From Lachnospiraceae bacterium (GTDB lineage: Bacteria > Bacillota > Clostridia > Lachnospirales > Lachnospiraceae), in the NCBI GenBank assembly GCA_022510545.1, contig JAFLTG010000020.1, positions 1-38,644 on the forward strand: a stretch of DNA of 38,644 nt, given 5' to 3'. Within the stretch, counting starts at the first letter, position 1; the number at the start of each line of letters is the position of its first letter. Both the position numbers and the translations under genes were made by a program. The notes below the pieces were generated by a model. That model was not told the DNA's origin, did no database searches, and worked only from the letters and a program-made list of their open reading frames with translations. This document shows, in pieces, positions 1 to 6,999 of the stretch.

Positions 1-275
1 ATAAGATTGAAGAAATGTTTGCTCAATTCGGGGATTATAGGGATGCAAAATCAATTTGTCAGGAAATTAGAAAAAGCATCGAAGAGGATGAAAACGAAAA
101 CAGAATTTATCGATTACGCGGGGAAAAGTTAAAAATATATGGTCAATTTTGTGAGTTAGGTATGTTTGACGGATGGAAAAAGAAGGAACTTAATGATAGG
201 ATTAAAGAAATTGATGATGAAATTGAGAAATTGGAAAAGGAAAAGGAGAAGAATAATAATAACATTCATGGATAG
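1..275 (+). CDS. C-terminal end of a helical protein, truncated by the window edge
   Basis: The frame is open to the left edge (KIEEMFAQFGDYRDAKSICQ), so the first Met at 15 is probably internal and the gene starts outside the window. The segment F-G-D-Y-R-D-A-K-x-x-C resembles the short helical 'GDYKDA..k...C' repeats found in many Clostridia proteins, often in tandem and in variable accessory proteins. The last 40 residues are very rich in Lys and Glu and read as a coiled coil (about residues 55-82). It ends 32 bases before the left direct repeat of the integrated element and probably belongs to the chromosome outside it. The function cannot be told from this fragment; the reading frame itself is credible. 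Confidence 0.6.
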   Translation, partial: KIEEMFAQFGDYRDAKSICQEIRKSIEEDENENRIYRLRGEKLKIYGQFCELGMFDGWKKKELNDRIKEIDDEIEKLEKEKEKNNNNIHG

Positions 276-307
276 TATGTAAAACTTGAGCAAAATATTT
301 CAGACCT

Positions 308-326
308 GTCAAGAAAAACTACTTGA
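308..326 (+). repeat. Left direct repeat, candidate attL core
   Basis: 19 bases identical to 2668-2686. The flank to its left (gacctgtcaag, 303-313) is the exact reverse complement of cttgacaggtc at 2682-2692 next to the right copy, so the two halves of one palindrome now lie 2.4 kb apart. Confidence 0.75.
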
Positions 327-383
327 TATGAATTTAATAAAAATACAGTAAATAAACTATATGCAAGGGTTACAATAGAGATT

Positions 384-403
384 TTGTGACAATGTTGTGA
401 CAA
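384..403 (+). repeat. Tandem ttgtgacaa pair, left end of element
   Basis: ttgtgacaa occurs at 384-392 and 395-403, 11 bases apart. The same nonamer occurs twice, 12 bases apart, at 2551-2571. Paired direct repeats just inside both ends fit integrase arm-type sites; this role is inferred. Confidence 0.45.
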
Positions 404-431
404 TTTCAGAAAAAAGGAAATGTAAGGGTTG

Positions 432-470
432 AAAGCACTCAATACTTGATTTGGTATAGGGTGCTTTTTA
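432..470 (+). terminator. Intrinsic terminator-like hairpin
   Basis: AAAGCAC (432-438) pairs with GTGCTTT (461-467) and is followed by a T-rich run. It is upstream of the membrane-protein promoter and would shield the cargo gene from read-through. Confidence 0.5.
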
Positions 471-490
471 TTTATACAAAAGATTATATC

Positions 491-520
491 TTGTTGCATT
501 ATTTATAAATGTAGTATAGT
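491..520 (+). promoter_or_regulatory. Promoter for the element's membrane-protein gene
   Basis: TTGTTG (491-496), an 18-base spacer, then TATAGT (515-520), about 35 bases before the ATG at 554. The -10 is good and the -35 moderate. Confidence 0.45.
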
Positions 521-553
521 ATTTAAATAGACAAAAGATAAGAGGTGATAATA

Positions 554-1675
554 ATGTTTAGATCAAAGAAGAGAACAAATTTGGAAAAGAGAGAGCGAGC
601 AGAAGTTTTTTTTAATAGATTTTCTCTGATTTTAGTTGCAGTGCTATTAATTTTATTGGGAGTTGGGCTTGTTTTCTTATCAGTTGATATTAAGAATAAT
701 AGCAACCATCTACTATATAATTATGCAGATGCTATATCAAGTGTTGGACAAATTTTGCTTGCATTGTCTCTAAGTTCACTGATGGTTGAATGGTTTGGTT
801 ATGTAAATTACACAAGAAAAAGGATATGTGAAGTTTTAGCAGAAAATGATGTTCTAAATGTACTAGATATAAAAAGAAAAAAGGAACTAAAGTCAGCCCT
901 AATCTCCAATATTTATATGCCAGATAAAAAGTTAGGAGATAATAATATTGTCAATGTACTTGATGCGGAATTTGATAATATTTTAAAAGATTATTTTTAT
1001 GAAGAATATATTGTTTATGTAGATTACAATATAGTAGAAATAGAAGAAAAAAAATATATTGAAAAAATAATAAGGAGAACATCCACTGTATCTACTATCA
1101 ATGGACAAGAAACTTTTTTTAGTAATGTGTTAGATATTATGGCACAGCCTGTTTTAGGAGAGAAAACAGTACAATTAGAGTTTTTAAAAATAAACAATAA
1201 AATAATTAAAGACATAGATATTAGCTCTGAGGATGTTAATGAAGAAGCGGGGCATAATTATTCGAAGCGTTTCTACATTGATACTAATCCTATAGAAAAT
1301 AAATTACATTTTGTTGATAAACTTGATATAGATGTTTTGTACAAAACATATGTAAGTATTAATGATCGGGTATATACTCACCGGGTGAGTAAGCCATGTA
1401 AACACTATTGTATTCATTTAAATGTTCATAATCCGGAATATGATATAACTGTCCTAGGGTTTGGGTTTATGTCATTAGGTAATAAAAATAGAAGGCGGGT
1501 TGTTAAGTCCAAAACAGGATGTATGTTAAGATTTTTAGATTGGATACTTCCTGGGGATGGTGTGACGGCAGTGCTGCTCGATTATGATACAGATAAATGT
1601 AATATAGAAATACAAGATACGGATTGCGACGGAAAGCAAGATTCAAATTGTGAAAAAAAGCAAGATAATGGCTAA
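554..1675 (+). CDS. Two-helix membrane protein of unknown function (element cargo)
   Basis: No family is recognised. The protein (373 aa) starts with a short basic segment, then two hydrophobic helices (about residues 24-43 and 61-83), followed by about 290 charged residues rich in Lys, Glu, Asp and Ile that probably form one soluble cytoplasmic domain. I chose the ATG at 554 because agaggtg (541-547) precedes it at normal spacing; a GTG at 545 overlaps that ribosome binding site. The gene has its own promoter and is the only intact gene in the decayed element. Its strongly AT-rich, Lys/Asn/Ile-heavy codon use differs from the housekeeping genes that follow. A role in phage resistance or superinfection exclusion is possible from this layout, but nothing in the sequence proves it. 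Confidence 0.75.
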   Translation: MFRSKKRTNLEKRERAEVFFNRFSLILVAVLLILLGVGLVFLSVDIKNNSNHLLYNYADAISSVGQILLALSLSSLMVEWFGYVNYTRKRICEVLAENDVLNVLDIKRKKELKSALISNIYMPDKKLGDNNIVNVLDAEFDNILKDYFYEEYIVYVDYNIVEIEEKKYIEKIIRRTSTVSTINGQETFFSNVLDIMAQPVLGEKTVQLEFLKINNKIIKDIDISSEDVNEEAGHNYSKRFYIDTNPIENKLHFVDKLDIDVLYKTYVSINDRVYTHRVSKPCKHYCIHLNVHNPEYDITVLGFGFMSLGNKNRRRVVKSKTGCMLRFLDWILPGDGVTAVLLDYDTDKCNIEIQDTDCDGKQDSNCEKKQDNG

Positions 1676-2198
1676 TATTTGACAAAGAAGAAACTATTTG
1701 GTATGATATGCATATATATTAAAATATAATATGTATATACACTGGAGGAATGCTGAAAATGAGGTTTGTTTGTAAGGAGGAAGAATGGTGCTAGTGCGAT
1801 AGATTTTGTCCTTGTTGGTTTTTCTGAAAAGAGAAAGAGAGTTGCTCAATTATCATCAACATTGTAATCTATTTTCATTTTTTGAGATAGAAAATAAAAT
1901 CGTTGCATAACAGTTTGGATTTTGCGCCAAATGAATACTCATATAAGGTTTGTGTTATTGCTCAAATCTACATTTTATAAATAGGTTATTGCAATGCACA
2001 ATGTTACCGTATGTACTTTGAGAATGAACGAATGGTATATTGATGTTGGTTTTTGTAAAACAATGATCAATAACTGCAGGCAAAGTTTAAGCAAATTTTC
2101 CAAGTCATGCGTAAGTGAGTGTTTAGAAAACAACTGAAAACATTTGGGATTAGGGCAGTGTAACAGCTGTCCTTTTTTCATTTTCTATTTTTCAAGAT
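1676..2198. other. Non-coding, probably decayed part of the element
   Basis: No frame longer than about 70 codons and none with a convincing ribosome binding site plus recognisable product. Two ggagg-like sites (about 1744 and 1778) lead into frames that close within a dozen codons. The only clear signal is a hairpin with a T-tract at 2153-2178. It probably held the missing N-terminal part of the integrase or other lost genes. Confidence 0.5.
2153..2178 (+). terminator. Intrinsic terminator upstream of the integrase remnant
   Basis: GGGCAGT (2153-2159), loop gtaaca, GCTGTCC (2166-2172), with two G-U pairs, then six Ts. It would end a transcript from a gene now lost to the left. Confidence 0.55.
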
Positions 2199-2549
2199 GT
2201 GATATTATTGATATACACTAAAGATTATAATTGGTCGGGATTTTTATTTTATAATTCGATTGGCAATGTGTGGAATGAGCCAAGTTTTAGAGAACTGATA
2301 CAAAGGATTGTAGACCAACACAACAAAGAGGCGGAGCTAAATCACACAGAGATTATAAATAATTTTTGTCCGCACATGGTGTGGCATACTTATACAATCC
2401 TTGCTTATTCTGTAGGAGCAGATGTAAAGGTTGTCAGTCAGAACTTAGGTCACAAATCTACATCCGTAACACTAGATGTTTATACACATCTTACAGAGAA
2501 AAAAGCACGAGAGCGAGAAGATGTTGCACAGAGTATTAGGATCTCATAG
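2199..2549 (+). pseudogene. Tyrosine recombinase / integrase C-terminal fragment, inactivated
   Basis: About 110 residues match the C-terminal half of the catalytic domain of phage and transposon integrases: a box II region CPHMVWHTY, then the LGHKSTSVTLDVYTH segment with its conserved His and nucleophile Tyr. Functional enzymes carry H-x-x-R-H-T in box II; here the Arg is Trp (codon TGG at 2382-2384, one C-to-T change from CGG). The core-binding domain and the first catalytic Arg are absent, and no start codon with a ribosome binding site is present. Two independent losses make recombinase activity very unlikely. It reads toward the right direct repeat, 118 bases downstream. Confidence 0.85.
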
Positions 2550-2550
2550 A

Positions 2551-2571
2551 TTGTGACAAACATTGTGACAA
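2551..2571 (+). repeat. Tandem ttgtgacaa pair, right end of element
   Basis: ttgtgacaa at 2551-2559 and 2563-2571, directly after the integrase stop codon, matching the pair at 384-403 in sequence and orientation. Confidence 0.45.
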
Positions 2572-2667
2572 AATTGGTACAAAAACACATAAAAAGACGA
2601 TACAAGACGAACAAATCTTTATTTTACCCAAAGAGAAACAAAGACGAACATACAAGAACATCAGTTC

Positions 2668-2686
2668 GTCAAGAAAAACTACTTGA
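2668..2686 (+). repeat. Right direct repeat, candidate attR core
   Basis: 19 bases identical to 308-326. Its last bases overlap the -35 element of the next promoter: TTGACA here, but TTGATA in the left copy, because identity ends at 2686. Confidence 0.75.
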
Positions 2687-2711
2687 CAGGTCCTTTTATA
2701 TATAGTAAAAT
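2683..2711 (+). promoter_or_regulatory. Promoter of the ylxM-ffh operon
   Basis: TTGACA (2683-2688), a 17-base spacer, TAAAAT (2706-2711). This is a near-consensus sigma-A promoter about 105 bases upstream of ylxM. Its -35 lies in the right arm of the palindrome split by the insertion. Confidence 0.7.
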
Positions 2712-2750
2712 AGCAAAAGTTGAGTCACAGCAAGTAATCTGATGAGGTAA

Positions 2751-2772
2751 GTGTGAAAATAAATTTTCACAC
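2751..2772. promoter_or_regulatory. Perfect 10-bp inverted repeat in the ylxM leader
   Basis: GTGTGAAAAT (2751-2760) and ATTTTCACAC (2763-2772) are perfect reverse complements two bases apart. It lies downstream of the promoter and has no T-tract, so it reads as a protein operator or an mRNA 5' hairpin rather than a terminator. Confidence 0.5.
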
Positions 2773-2782
2773 GCGAATTTGT

Positions 2783-2806
2783 GCCTGCGGCTCAAATATC
2801 GCAGGC
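2783..2806 (+). promoter_or_regulatory. Second hairpin in the ylxM leader
   Basis: GCCTGCG (2783-2789) pairs with CGCAGGC (2800-2806) across a 10-base loop, ending two bases before the purine-rich stretch gagaaagg (2808-2815) next to the ylxM start. It could affect access to the ribosome binding site. Confidence 0.4.
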
Positions 2807-2816
2807 TGAGAAAGGC

Positions 2817-3182
2817 ATGATTGTTATCTTGGAAAAAATCGTAGAACAGGGTTTGCTGTATGATTTTTATGGAGAATTACTGACTGAGCATCAGAGACAG
2901 ATATATGAAGGCATAGTCTATGAAAATCTTTCTCTGGGTGAAATTGCCACTGAGCAGGGTATCAGCAGACAGGGTGTGCACGATATCGTAAAGCGCTGTG
3001 ATAAAGCATTAATGGGCTATGAAAATAAGTTAAAGCTGATAGAGCGATTTATGAAGATTAAAGAGCGGATTAAAGAAATAGACAGATTATCCGAGCTTTA
3101 TGAAAATGAAGAAATAGATGATAAATCATCATATTGTAAAAAGGTGCGTCAGCTATCGGCAGAAATTTTGGAAGAACTCTAA
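2817..3182 (+). CDS. ylxM: YlxM/p13-like helix-turn-helix protein of the SRP operon
   Basis: A small DNA-binding-like protein (121 aa) that almost always sits just before ffh in Firmicutes. The core GLLYDFYGELLTEHQ, followed by SLGEIATEQGISRQGVHD, is the family's sigma-70-region-4-like helix-turn-helix. In streptococci the homologue binds SRP components and modulates targeting; the role here is inferred from that. The frame is open back to a GTG at 2781, but that codon has no ribosome binding site and falls in a leader hairpin. ATG 2817 fits the family length better although gagaaagg is unusually close to it; a TTG at 2829 with better spacing is also possible. It ends 23 bases before ffh. Confidence 0.88.
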   Translation: MIVILEKIVEQGLLYDFYGELLTEHQRQIYEGIVYENLSLGEIATEQGISRQGVHDIVKRCDKALMGYENKLKLIERFMKIKERIKEIDRLSELYENEEIDDKSSYCKKVRQLSAEILEEL

Positions 3183-3205
3183 TTTAAATAGAAATTGAGG
3201 TTTAT

Positions 3206-4567
3206 ATGGCATTTGAAAGTTTAACCGATAAACTACAGAATGTATTTAAAAACTTAAGAAGCAAAGGCCGCTTGACCGAAGAAGATGTCAAGGTTGCTTT
3301 GAAGGAAGTAAAAATGGCTTTGCTTGAAGCAGATGTCAATTTTAAGGTAGTAAAACAGTTTGTTAAATCCGTAGAGGAGAGGGCAGTCGGCGTTGATGTG
3401 CTGAACGGTCTCAATCCCGGCCAGATGGTTATCAAAATCGTTAATGAAGAAATGGTAACCTTAATGGGTTCTGAAACTACAGAGATACAGATGCAGCCGG
3501 GCAAATCTATTACCGTAATTATGATGTGCGGTCTGCAGGGTGCAGGTAAGACGACCACAACGGCCAAAATAGCCGGGAAACTTAAATTAAAAGGTAAAAA
3601 ATCTTTACTTGTTGCCTGTGATATATACAGACCGGCAGCAATTAAGCAGTTACAGATAAATGCCGAAAAACAGGAAGTAGATGTTTTTTCCATGGGTGAT
3701 AACCACAAGCCTGTGGATATAGCTAAGGCAGCTTTGGAACATGCTCAGAAGAATGGACACAATGTCGTTATTTTAGATACGGCAGGCCGTTTGCATATAG
3801 ATGAAGAAATGATGGCGGAACTGCAGGAAATCAAAGCCAATGTAGATGTTCATCAGACCCTGCTGGTAGTCGATGCTATGACCGGTCAGGATGCTGTTAA
3901 TGTAGCTAAGGATTTTGATGACAAAGTTGGTATTGACGGTGTCATCCTATCCAAGATGGACGGCGATTCCAGAGGCGGTGCGGCGCTTTCAATTAAGGCC
4001 GTTACCGGAAAACCCGTTTTATATGTGGGTATGGGAGAGAAACTTTCCGATCTGGAGCAGTTTTATCCGGACAGAATGGCCAACCGTATTCTGGGAATGG
4101 GGGATGTGCTTACCCTGATTGAAAAGGCTCAGCAGAACATCGATATCGATGAAGAAAAAGAAAAGCAAATGGCTGAGCGCATGAAGAAGGGAAAGTTCGA
4201 TTTTGAGGACTATCTCGAAAGTATGAAGCAGATGCGCAATATGGGCGGCCTTTCCAGTATTATGGGTATGCTTGGAATTGGCGGAAACCAACTTGGCGAT
4301 ATTGAATCCATGATAGATGAAAAACAGATGAACAGAATGGAAGCAATAGTACTTAGTATGACTCCACAGGAGCGGCAGAATCCCAAGCTCCTTAATCCCA
4401 GCAGGAAACACAGGATTGCCAAGGGCGCAGGAGTGGATATAAGTCTTGTAAACAGGTTTATCAAGCAGTTTGAACAGTCTCAGAAGATGATGAAGCAGAT
4501 GCCCGGTATGCTTGGTGGCAAAAAGGGAAAAGGCTTGTTTGGCGGTTTAGGTAAACTTAAAATATAA
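3206..4567 (+). CDS. ffh: Signal recognition particle GTPase Ffh (SRP54)
   Basis: Ffh binds the SRP RNA and the signal sequences of nascent membrane and secreted proteins, then docks with FtsY at the membrane. At 453 aa it has the normal length. Domains: N-terminal four-helix bundle (1-90); GTPase G domain with [15 protein letters not shown] at about 109-123, DTAGRLH near 191 and [12 protein letters not shown] near 248; and a Met-rich M domain from about 300, ending in the usual Gly/Lys/Met tail ([12 protein letters not shown]). A weak gaaattgagg precedes ATG 3206. It forms one transcript with ylxM, rpsP and khpA. Confidence 0.98.
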   Translation: MAFESLTDKLQNVFKNLRSKGRLTEEDVKVALKEVKMALLEADVNFKVVKQFVKSVEERAVGVDVLNGLNPGQMVIKIVNEEMVTLMGSETTEIQMQPGKSITVIMMCGLQGAGKTTTTAKIAGKLKLKGKKSLLVACDIYRPAAIKQLQINAEKQEVDVFSMGDNHKPVDIAKAALEHAQKNGHNVVILDTAGRLHIDEEMMAELQEIKANVDVHQTLLVVDAMTGQDAVNVAKDFDDKVGIDGVILSKMDGDSRGGAALSIKAVTGKPVLYVGMGEKLSDLEQFYPDRMANRILGMGDVLTLIEKAQQNIDIDEEKEKQMAERMKKGKFDFEDYLESMKQMRNMGGLSSIMGMLGIGGNQLGDIESMIDEKQMNRMEAIVLSMTPQERQNPKLLNPSRKHRIAKGAGVDISLVNRFIKQFEQSQKMMKQMPGMLGGKKGKGLFGGLGKLKI

Positions 4568-4592
4568 TAATTTATACAATGGAGGCAGAAAA

Positions 4593-4841
4593 ATGGCAGT
4601 AAAAATCAGATTAAGAAGAATGGGAAAGAAGAAAGTACCTTTTTACAGAATCGTAGTAGCAGATTCCAGATCTCCCAGAGACGGAAAGTGCATCGCTGAA
4701 ATCGGAACTTTTGATCCCAATACCAATCCAAGTACTTTTAAGGTAGATGAGGAAGCAGCTAAAAAATGGCTGACTAACGGTGCACAGCCTACGGAAGTTG
4801 TTACCAAGATTTTCAAAAATGCCGGAATTATCCAGAAATAG
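4593..4841 (+). CDS. rpsP: 30S ribosomal protein S16
   Basis: 82 aa, the standard length. It begins with the family signature [20 protein letters not shown], followed by [21 protein letters not shown]16 is an early-assembly 16S rRNA-binding protein. The start at 4593 is preceded by ggagg (4581-4585). It is 25 bases after ffh and 38 before khpA. Confidence 0.98.
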   Translation: MAVKIRLRRMGKKKVPFYRIVVADSRSPRDGKCIAEIGTFDPNTNPSTFKVDEEAAKKWLTNGAQPTEVVTKIFKNAGIIQK

Positions 4842-4879
4842 GCATGAGAACTTGTTGACCGGACTTTTGGAGGTGGATT

Positions 4880-5107
4880 GTGAAAGAATTAGTTGAAGTA
4901 ATTGCAAAGGCGCTTGTCGATAATCCGGACGAAGTAGTTGTGACAGAAAAAGAAGATGGACGTAACATTACCATCGAGCTTCATGTTGCAGCAGACGATA
5001 TGGGTAAGGTAATCGGCAAACAGGGGCGTATTGCGAAAGCAATCCGCTCGGTTGTAAAAGCGGCATCATCCAAGGAAAATAAGAGAGTGGATGTAGAGAT
5101 TATTTAA
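4880..5107 (+). CDS. khpA: KH-domain RNA-binding protein KhpA
   Basis: A single-KH-domain protein of 75 aa with the GKVIGKQGRIAKAIRSVV nucleic-acid-binding loop (G-x-x-G = GKQG). In Firmicutes KhpA (YlqC) pairs with KhpB/Jag and affects cell length and sRNA-mRNA interactions. It starts at GTG 4880, eight bases after ggagg (4869-4873). Its place after rpsP is the conserved one. It is the last gene before the hairpin cluster and terminator at 5110-5200. Confidence 0.95.
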   Translation: MKELVEVIAKALVDNPDEVVVTEKEDGRNITIELHVAADDMGKVIGKQGRIAKAIRSVVKAASSKENKRVDVEII

Positions 5108-5109
5108 TG

Positions 5110-5144
5110 ACAATAGAAAGTTGACAAAGCGTACTTTCTATTGT
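5110..5144. repeat. 35-base palindromic repeat, copy 1
   Basis: A 12-bp perfect inverted repeat (5110-5121 with 5133-5144, arm ACAATAGAAAGT) around an 11-base centre. Aligned with the reverse complement of 29209-29243, 28 of 35 positions are identical, including the internal AAGCGT outside the arms. Both copies lie just after a stop codon and before a terminator, so this looks like a dispersed REP-type element. Confidence 0.65.
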
Positions 5145-5147
5145 ATA

Positions 5148-5170
5148 CAAGAATTACGTCGCAATTCTTG
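5148..5170 (+). other. Second hairpin after khpA
   Basis: CAAGAATT (5148-5155) pairs with AATTCTTG (5163-5170) across a 7-base loop. It lies between the repeat hairpin and the terminator, giving three stem-loops in a row. Confidence 0.4.
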
Positions 5171-5171
5171 G

Positions 5172-5200
5172 AGAGTTGGCTGCCTGGCCAACTCTTTTTT
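5172..5200 (+). terminator. Intrinsic terminator after khpA
   Basis: AGAGTTGGC (5172-5180), loop TGCCTG, GCCAACTCT (5187-5195), then a run of Ts to 5200. It separates ylxM-khpA from rimM-trmD. Confidence 0.85.
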
Positions 5201-5254
5201 GTAGAATAGAAAAATGTATCGGAAACAGTAATAAAGAATTACCTGGAGGAGTAT

Positions 5255-5761
5255 ATGATATCTGAATTACAGGTTGGAGTGATTACGCAGACACACGGTA
5301 TCCGCGGGGAAGTCAAGGTCTTTCCGACTACGGATGATGTGAATCGTTTTAAGAAACTTAAAGAAGTCATTTTGGACAATGGCAAAGAGCGGCTTAATAT
5401 GACAATAGAGGGAGTCAAATTTTTTAAAAAGTACGCAATACTTAAGTTTAAAGGATATGACTCCATTAATGATATAGAAAAATACAAGGGTGCCAAACTT
5501 CTTGTAACAAGGGAAAATGCAGTAAAACTTAAGAAGGATGAGTATTTTGTTGCGGATTTGATCGGGCTTAGGGTTGTATCAGATAACGGGGAAGATTTGG
5601 GCGAGCTTAAAGATGTGCTTGAGACCGGGGCAAATGATGTGTATGTTGTCAAGATGACAGAGGGAAAAGAACTGCTGCTTCCGGCTATTAAGGACTGTAT
5701 TTTAAATATTGATATGGATAATGCGGTTATTACCGTACATGTTATGGATGGGTTGATGTGA
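5255..5761 (+). CDS. rimM: 16S rRNA processing protein RimM
   Basis: RimM is needed for late maturation of the 30S head and binds S19. It has 168 aa with the N-terminal signature [16 protein letters not shown] (about 6-21) and the C-terminal PRC-barrel part containing [13 protein letters not shown] and [10 protein letters not shown]. ctggagga at about 5242-5249 sets the start at ATG 5255. Its TGA stop shares a base with the trmD start (TGATG), so the two are translationally coupled. No clear promoter is visible in the short gap after the khpA terminator. Confidence 0.97.
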   Translation: MISELQVGVITQTHGIRGEVKVFPTTDDVNRFKKLKEVILDNGKERLNMTIEGVKFFKKYAILKFKGYDSINDIEKYKGAKLLVTRENAVKLKKDEYFVADLIGLRVVSDNGEDLGELKDVLETGANDVYVVKMTEGKELLLPAIKDCILNIDMDNAVITVHVMDGLM

Positions 5762-6474
5762 TGAATTTTTATATAATGACGCTTTTTCCGGATATGGTCA
5801 TGCAGGGGTTGAATACCAGCATCTTAGGGAGAGCGATTGAGCGTGGAAATATTTCGCTGAATGCCGTTAATATAAGGGATTATACGACAGATAAACACGG
5901 TAAAGTTGACGATTATACGTATGGCGGCGGCGCCGGGATGCTGATGCAGGCACAGCCGGTTTATGATACTTATCTGGCGGTGCAAAAGATGATTGAACAA
6001 ACCTCTGATAAACACACCAGAGTAATATACCTCACTCCGCAGGGCAAAACCTTTTCACAGGAAATGGCAAAAGAGCTGGCTGGGGAAGATAACCTTGTTT
6101 TTCTCTGCGGTCATTATGAGGGTATAGATGAGAGGGTTTTAGAGGAAATTGTTACTGATTATGTTTCGATTGGAGATTATGTGCTGACCGGCGGTGAGCT
6201 TCCTGCAATGGTGATGGTTGATGCAATTGCAAGGCTGGTGCCGGGAGTGCTTCATAATGATGAGTCGGCGGCAACTGAATCTTTTCATAATGATCTGCTT
6301 GAGTATCCGCAGTATTCCAGACCTGAAGTCTGGCGGGATAAGCGGGTTCCGGAGATACTGCTTTCGGGCAATCATGCAAAGGTGGATGAATGGAGACTTG
6401 AGCAGTCCATAGAGAGAACGAAGCGGCTTAGACCGGATCTGTATGAGAAGTGGGAGAAAAGGCAAATAAAATAA
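5761..6474 (+). CDS. trmD: tRNA (guanine-N1)-methyltransferase TrmD
   Basis: TrmD transfers a methyl group from SAM to G37 of tRNAs, preventing +1 frameshifts. It has 237 aa. The SPOUT trefoil-knot signatures are present: YGGGAGMLMQ (about 57-66), the knot segment LCGHYEGIDERV, and SIGDYVLTGGELPAM, with HNDLLEYPQYSRPEVW near the C-terminus. The family starts MNFxIxTLFPxM, so ATG 5761 is preferred over the GTG just before it. The distance to rplS holds a separate promoter. Confidence 0.97.
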   Translation: MNFYIMTLFPDMVMQGLNTSILGRAIERGNISLNAVNIRDYTTDKHGKVDDYTYGGGAGMLMQAQPVYDTYLAVQKMIEQTSDKHTRVIYLTPQGKTFSQEMAKELAGEDNLVFLCGHYEGIDERVLEEIVTDYVSIGDYVLTGGELPAMVMVDAIARLVPGVLHNDESAATESFHNDLLEYPQYSRPEVWRDKRVPEILLSGNHAKVDEWRLEQSIERTKRLRPDLYEKWEKRQIK

Positions 6475-6477
6475 TAC

Positions 6478-6506
6478 TTGCATTTTCTGTTATCATGTGA
6501 TAAATT
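6478..6506 (+). promoter_or_regulatory. Likely rplS promoter
   Basis: TTGCAT (6478-6483), a 17-base spacer, TAAATT (6501-6506), right after the trmD stop. It gives a leader of about 70 bases before rplS. Confidence 0.45.
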
Positions 6507-6584
6507 AATAATGTTGTGAAAAAGATGGTCCTCTGGTACAGAAAGTATTATGAACATCCCAAAAGCAAGAATGGAGGATTTAAC
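6507..6584 (+). promoter_or_regulatory. rplS mRNA leader, possible L19 autoregulatory element
   Basis: A 78-base leader. TCCTC at 6529-6533 is complementary to GAGGA at 6574-6578 within the ribosome binding site, so it could fold to hide that site. GATG (6524-6527) and CATC (about 6555-6558) offer further pairing. L19 leaders that bind the protein are known in Firmicutes; assigning this one to that class is inference. Confidence 0.35.
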
Positions 6585-6932
6585 ATGAACGAAATTATCA
6601 AAGAAATCGAAGCAGCTCAGGTAAAAGAGACTGTACCGGAGTTTAACGTAGGTGATACGGTTAAGGTTTATGGAAAGATTAAAGAAGGTAACCGTGAAAG
6701 AATTCAGGTATTTGAAGGCACTGTACTTAAGAGACAGGGCTCAAGCAACAGAGAAACTTTTACCGTAAGAAAGTTATCAAACGGTGTCGGCGTAGAGAAG
6801 ACATGGCCGCTTCATTCTCCCAATGTTGAGAAGATTGAAGTAGTAAGAAGAGGTAAGGTAAGACGTGCTAAACTTAATTACTTAAGAGGCCGTGTAGGTA
6901 AGAGAGCGAAAGTAAAAGAACTGGTAAAATAA
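6585..6932 (+). CDS. rplS: 50S ribosomal protein L19
   Basis: 115 aa, the standard length. Signatures: [20 protein letters not shown] and [15 protein letters not shown], then the basic C-terminus [21 protein letters not shown]19 lies at the 30S-50S interface. The frame is open upstream to 6516, but ATG 6585 is the start because tggagg (6572-6577) precedes it and the family begins MNxIIxxIE. Downstream is a strong terminator. Confidence 0.97.
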   Translation: MNEIIKEIEAAQVKETVPEFNVGDTVKVYGKIKEGNRERIQVFEGTVLKRQGSSNRETFTVRKLSNGVGVEKTWPLHSPNVEKIEVVRRGKVRRAKLNYLRGRVGKRAKVKELVK

Positions 6933-6942
6933 GAATGAATCC

Positions 6943-6980
6943 AAACAGTTACCTTAAAGCTATTTGAGGTAACTGTTTTT
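6943..6980 (+). terminator. Intrinsic terminator after rplS
   Basis: A 12-bp perfect stem (6943-6954 with 6967-6978, arm AAACAGTTACCT) with a 12-base loop and a T-rich 3' side. Confidence 0.85.
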
Positions 6981-6999
6981 GCAATAAAGAGGTGTTATT

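Larger units (their letters stand above)
308..2686. mobile_element. Decayed integrative element bounded by 19-bp direct repeats
   Basis: The same 19 bases (gtcaagaaaaactacttga) occur at 308-326 and 2668-2686. Between them lie one promoter-bearing membrane-protein gene, about 500 bases of non-coding sequence, and the 3' part of a tyrosine recombinase gene reading toward the right repeat, the usual position of an integrase next to its attachment site. Paired copies of ttgtgacaa sit inside both ends (384-403 and 2551-2571), as integrase arm sites often do. Collapsing the repeats to one copy restores a perfect 11-bp inverted repeat in the flanks, which supports a real insertion. The integrase is truncated and has lost a catalytic residue, so the element is probably fixed. 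The interpretation is inference; the repeats and the integrase fragment are seen directly. Confidence 0.7.

Noticed and set aside
1975-2181. 68-codon minus-strand frame inside the decayed element
   Set aside because: No ribosome binding site, no family match, and it covers the plus-strand terminator at 2153-2178.
2781-2816. GTG start that would extend YlxM by 12 residues
   Set aside because: No ribosome binding site; the region forms a leader hairpin and the extension does not match the family start.
3202-3708. Long minus-strand frame opposite ffh
   Set aside because: Shadow of the ffh coding frame; its composition (Ser/Thr/Leu-rich) and position are explained by codon periodicity of the real gene.
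6516-6584. N-terminal extension of rplS ([15 protein letters not shown]...)
   Set aside because: L19 is well conserved and begins at 6585 after a clear ribosome binding site; the extension is the mRNA leader.
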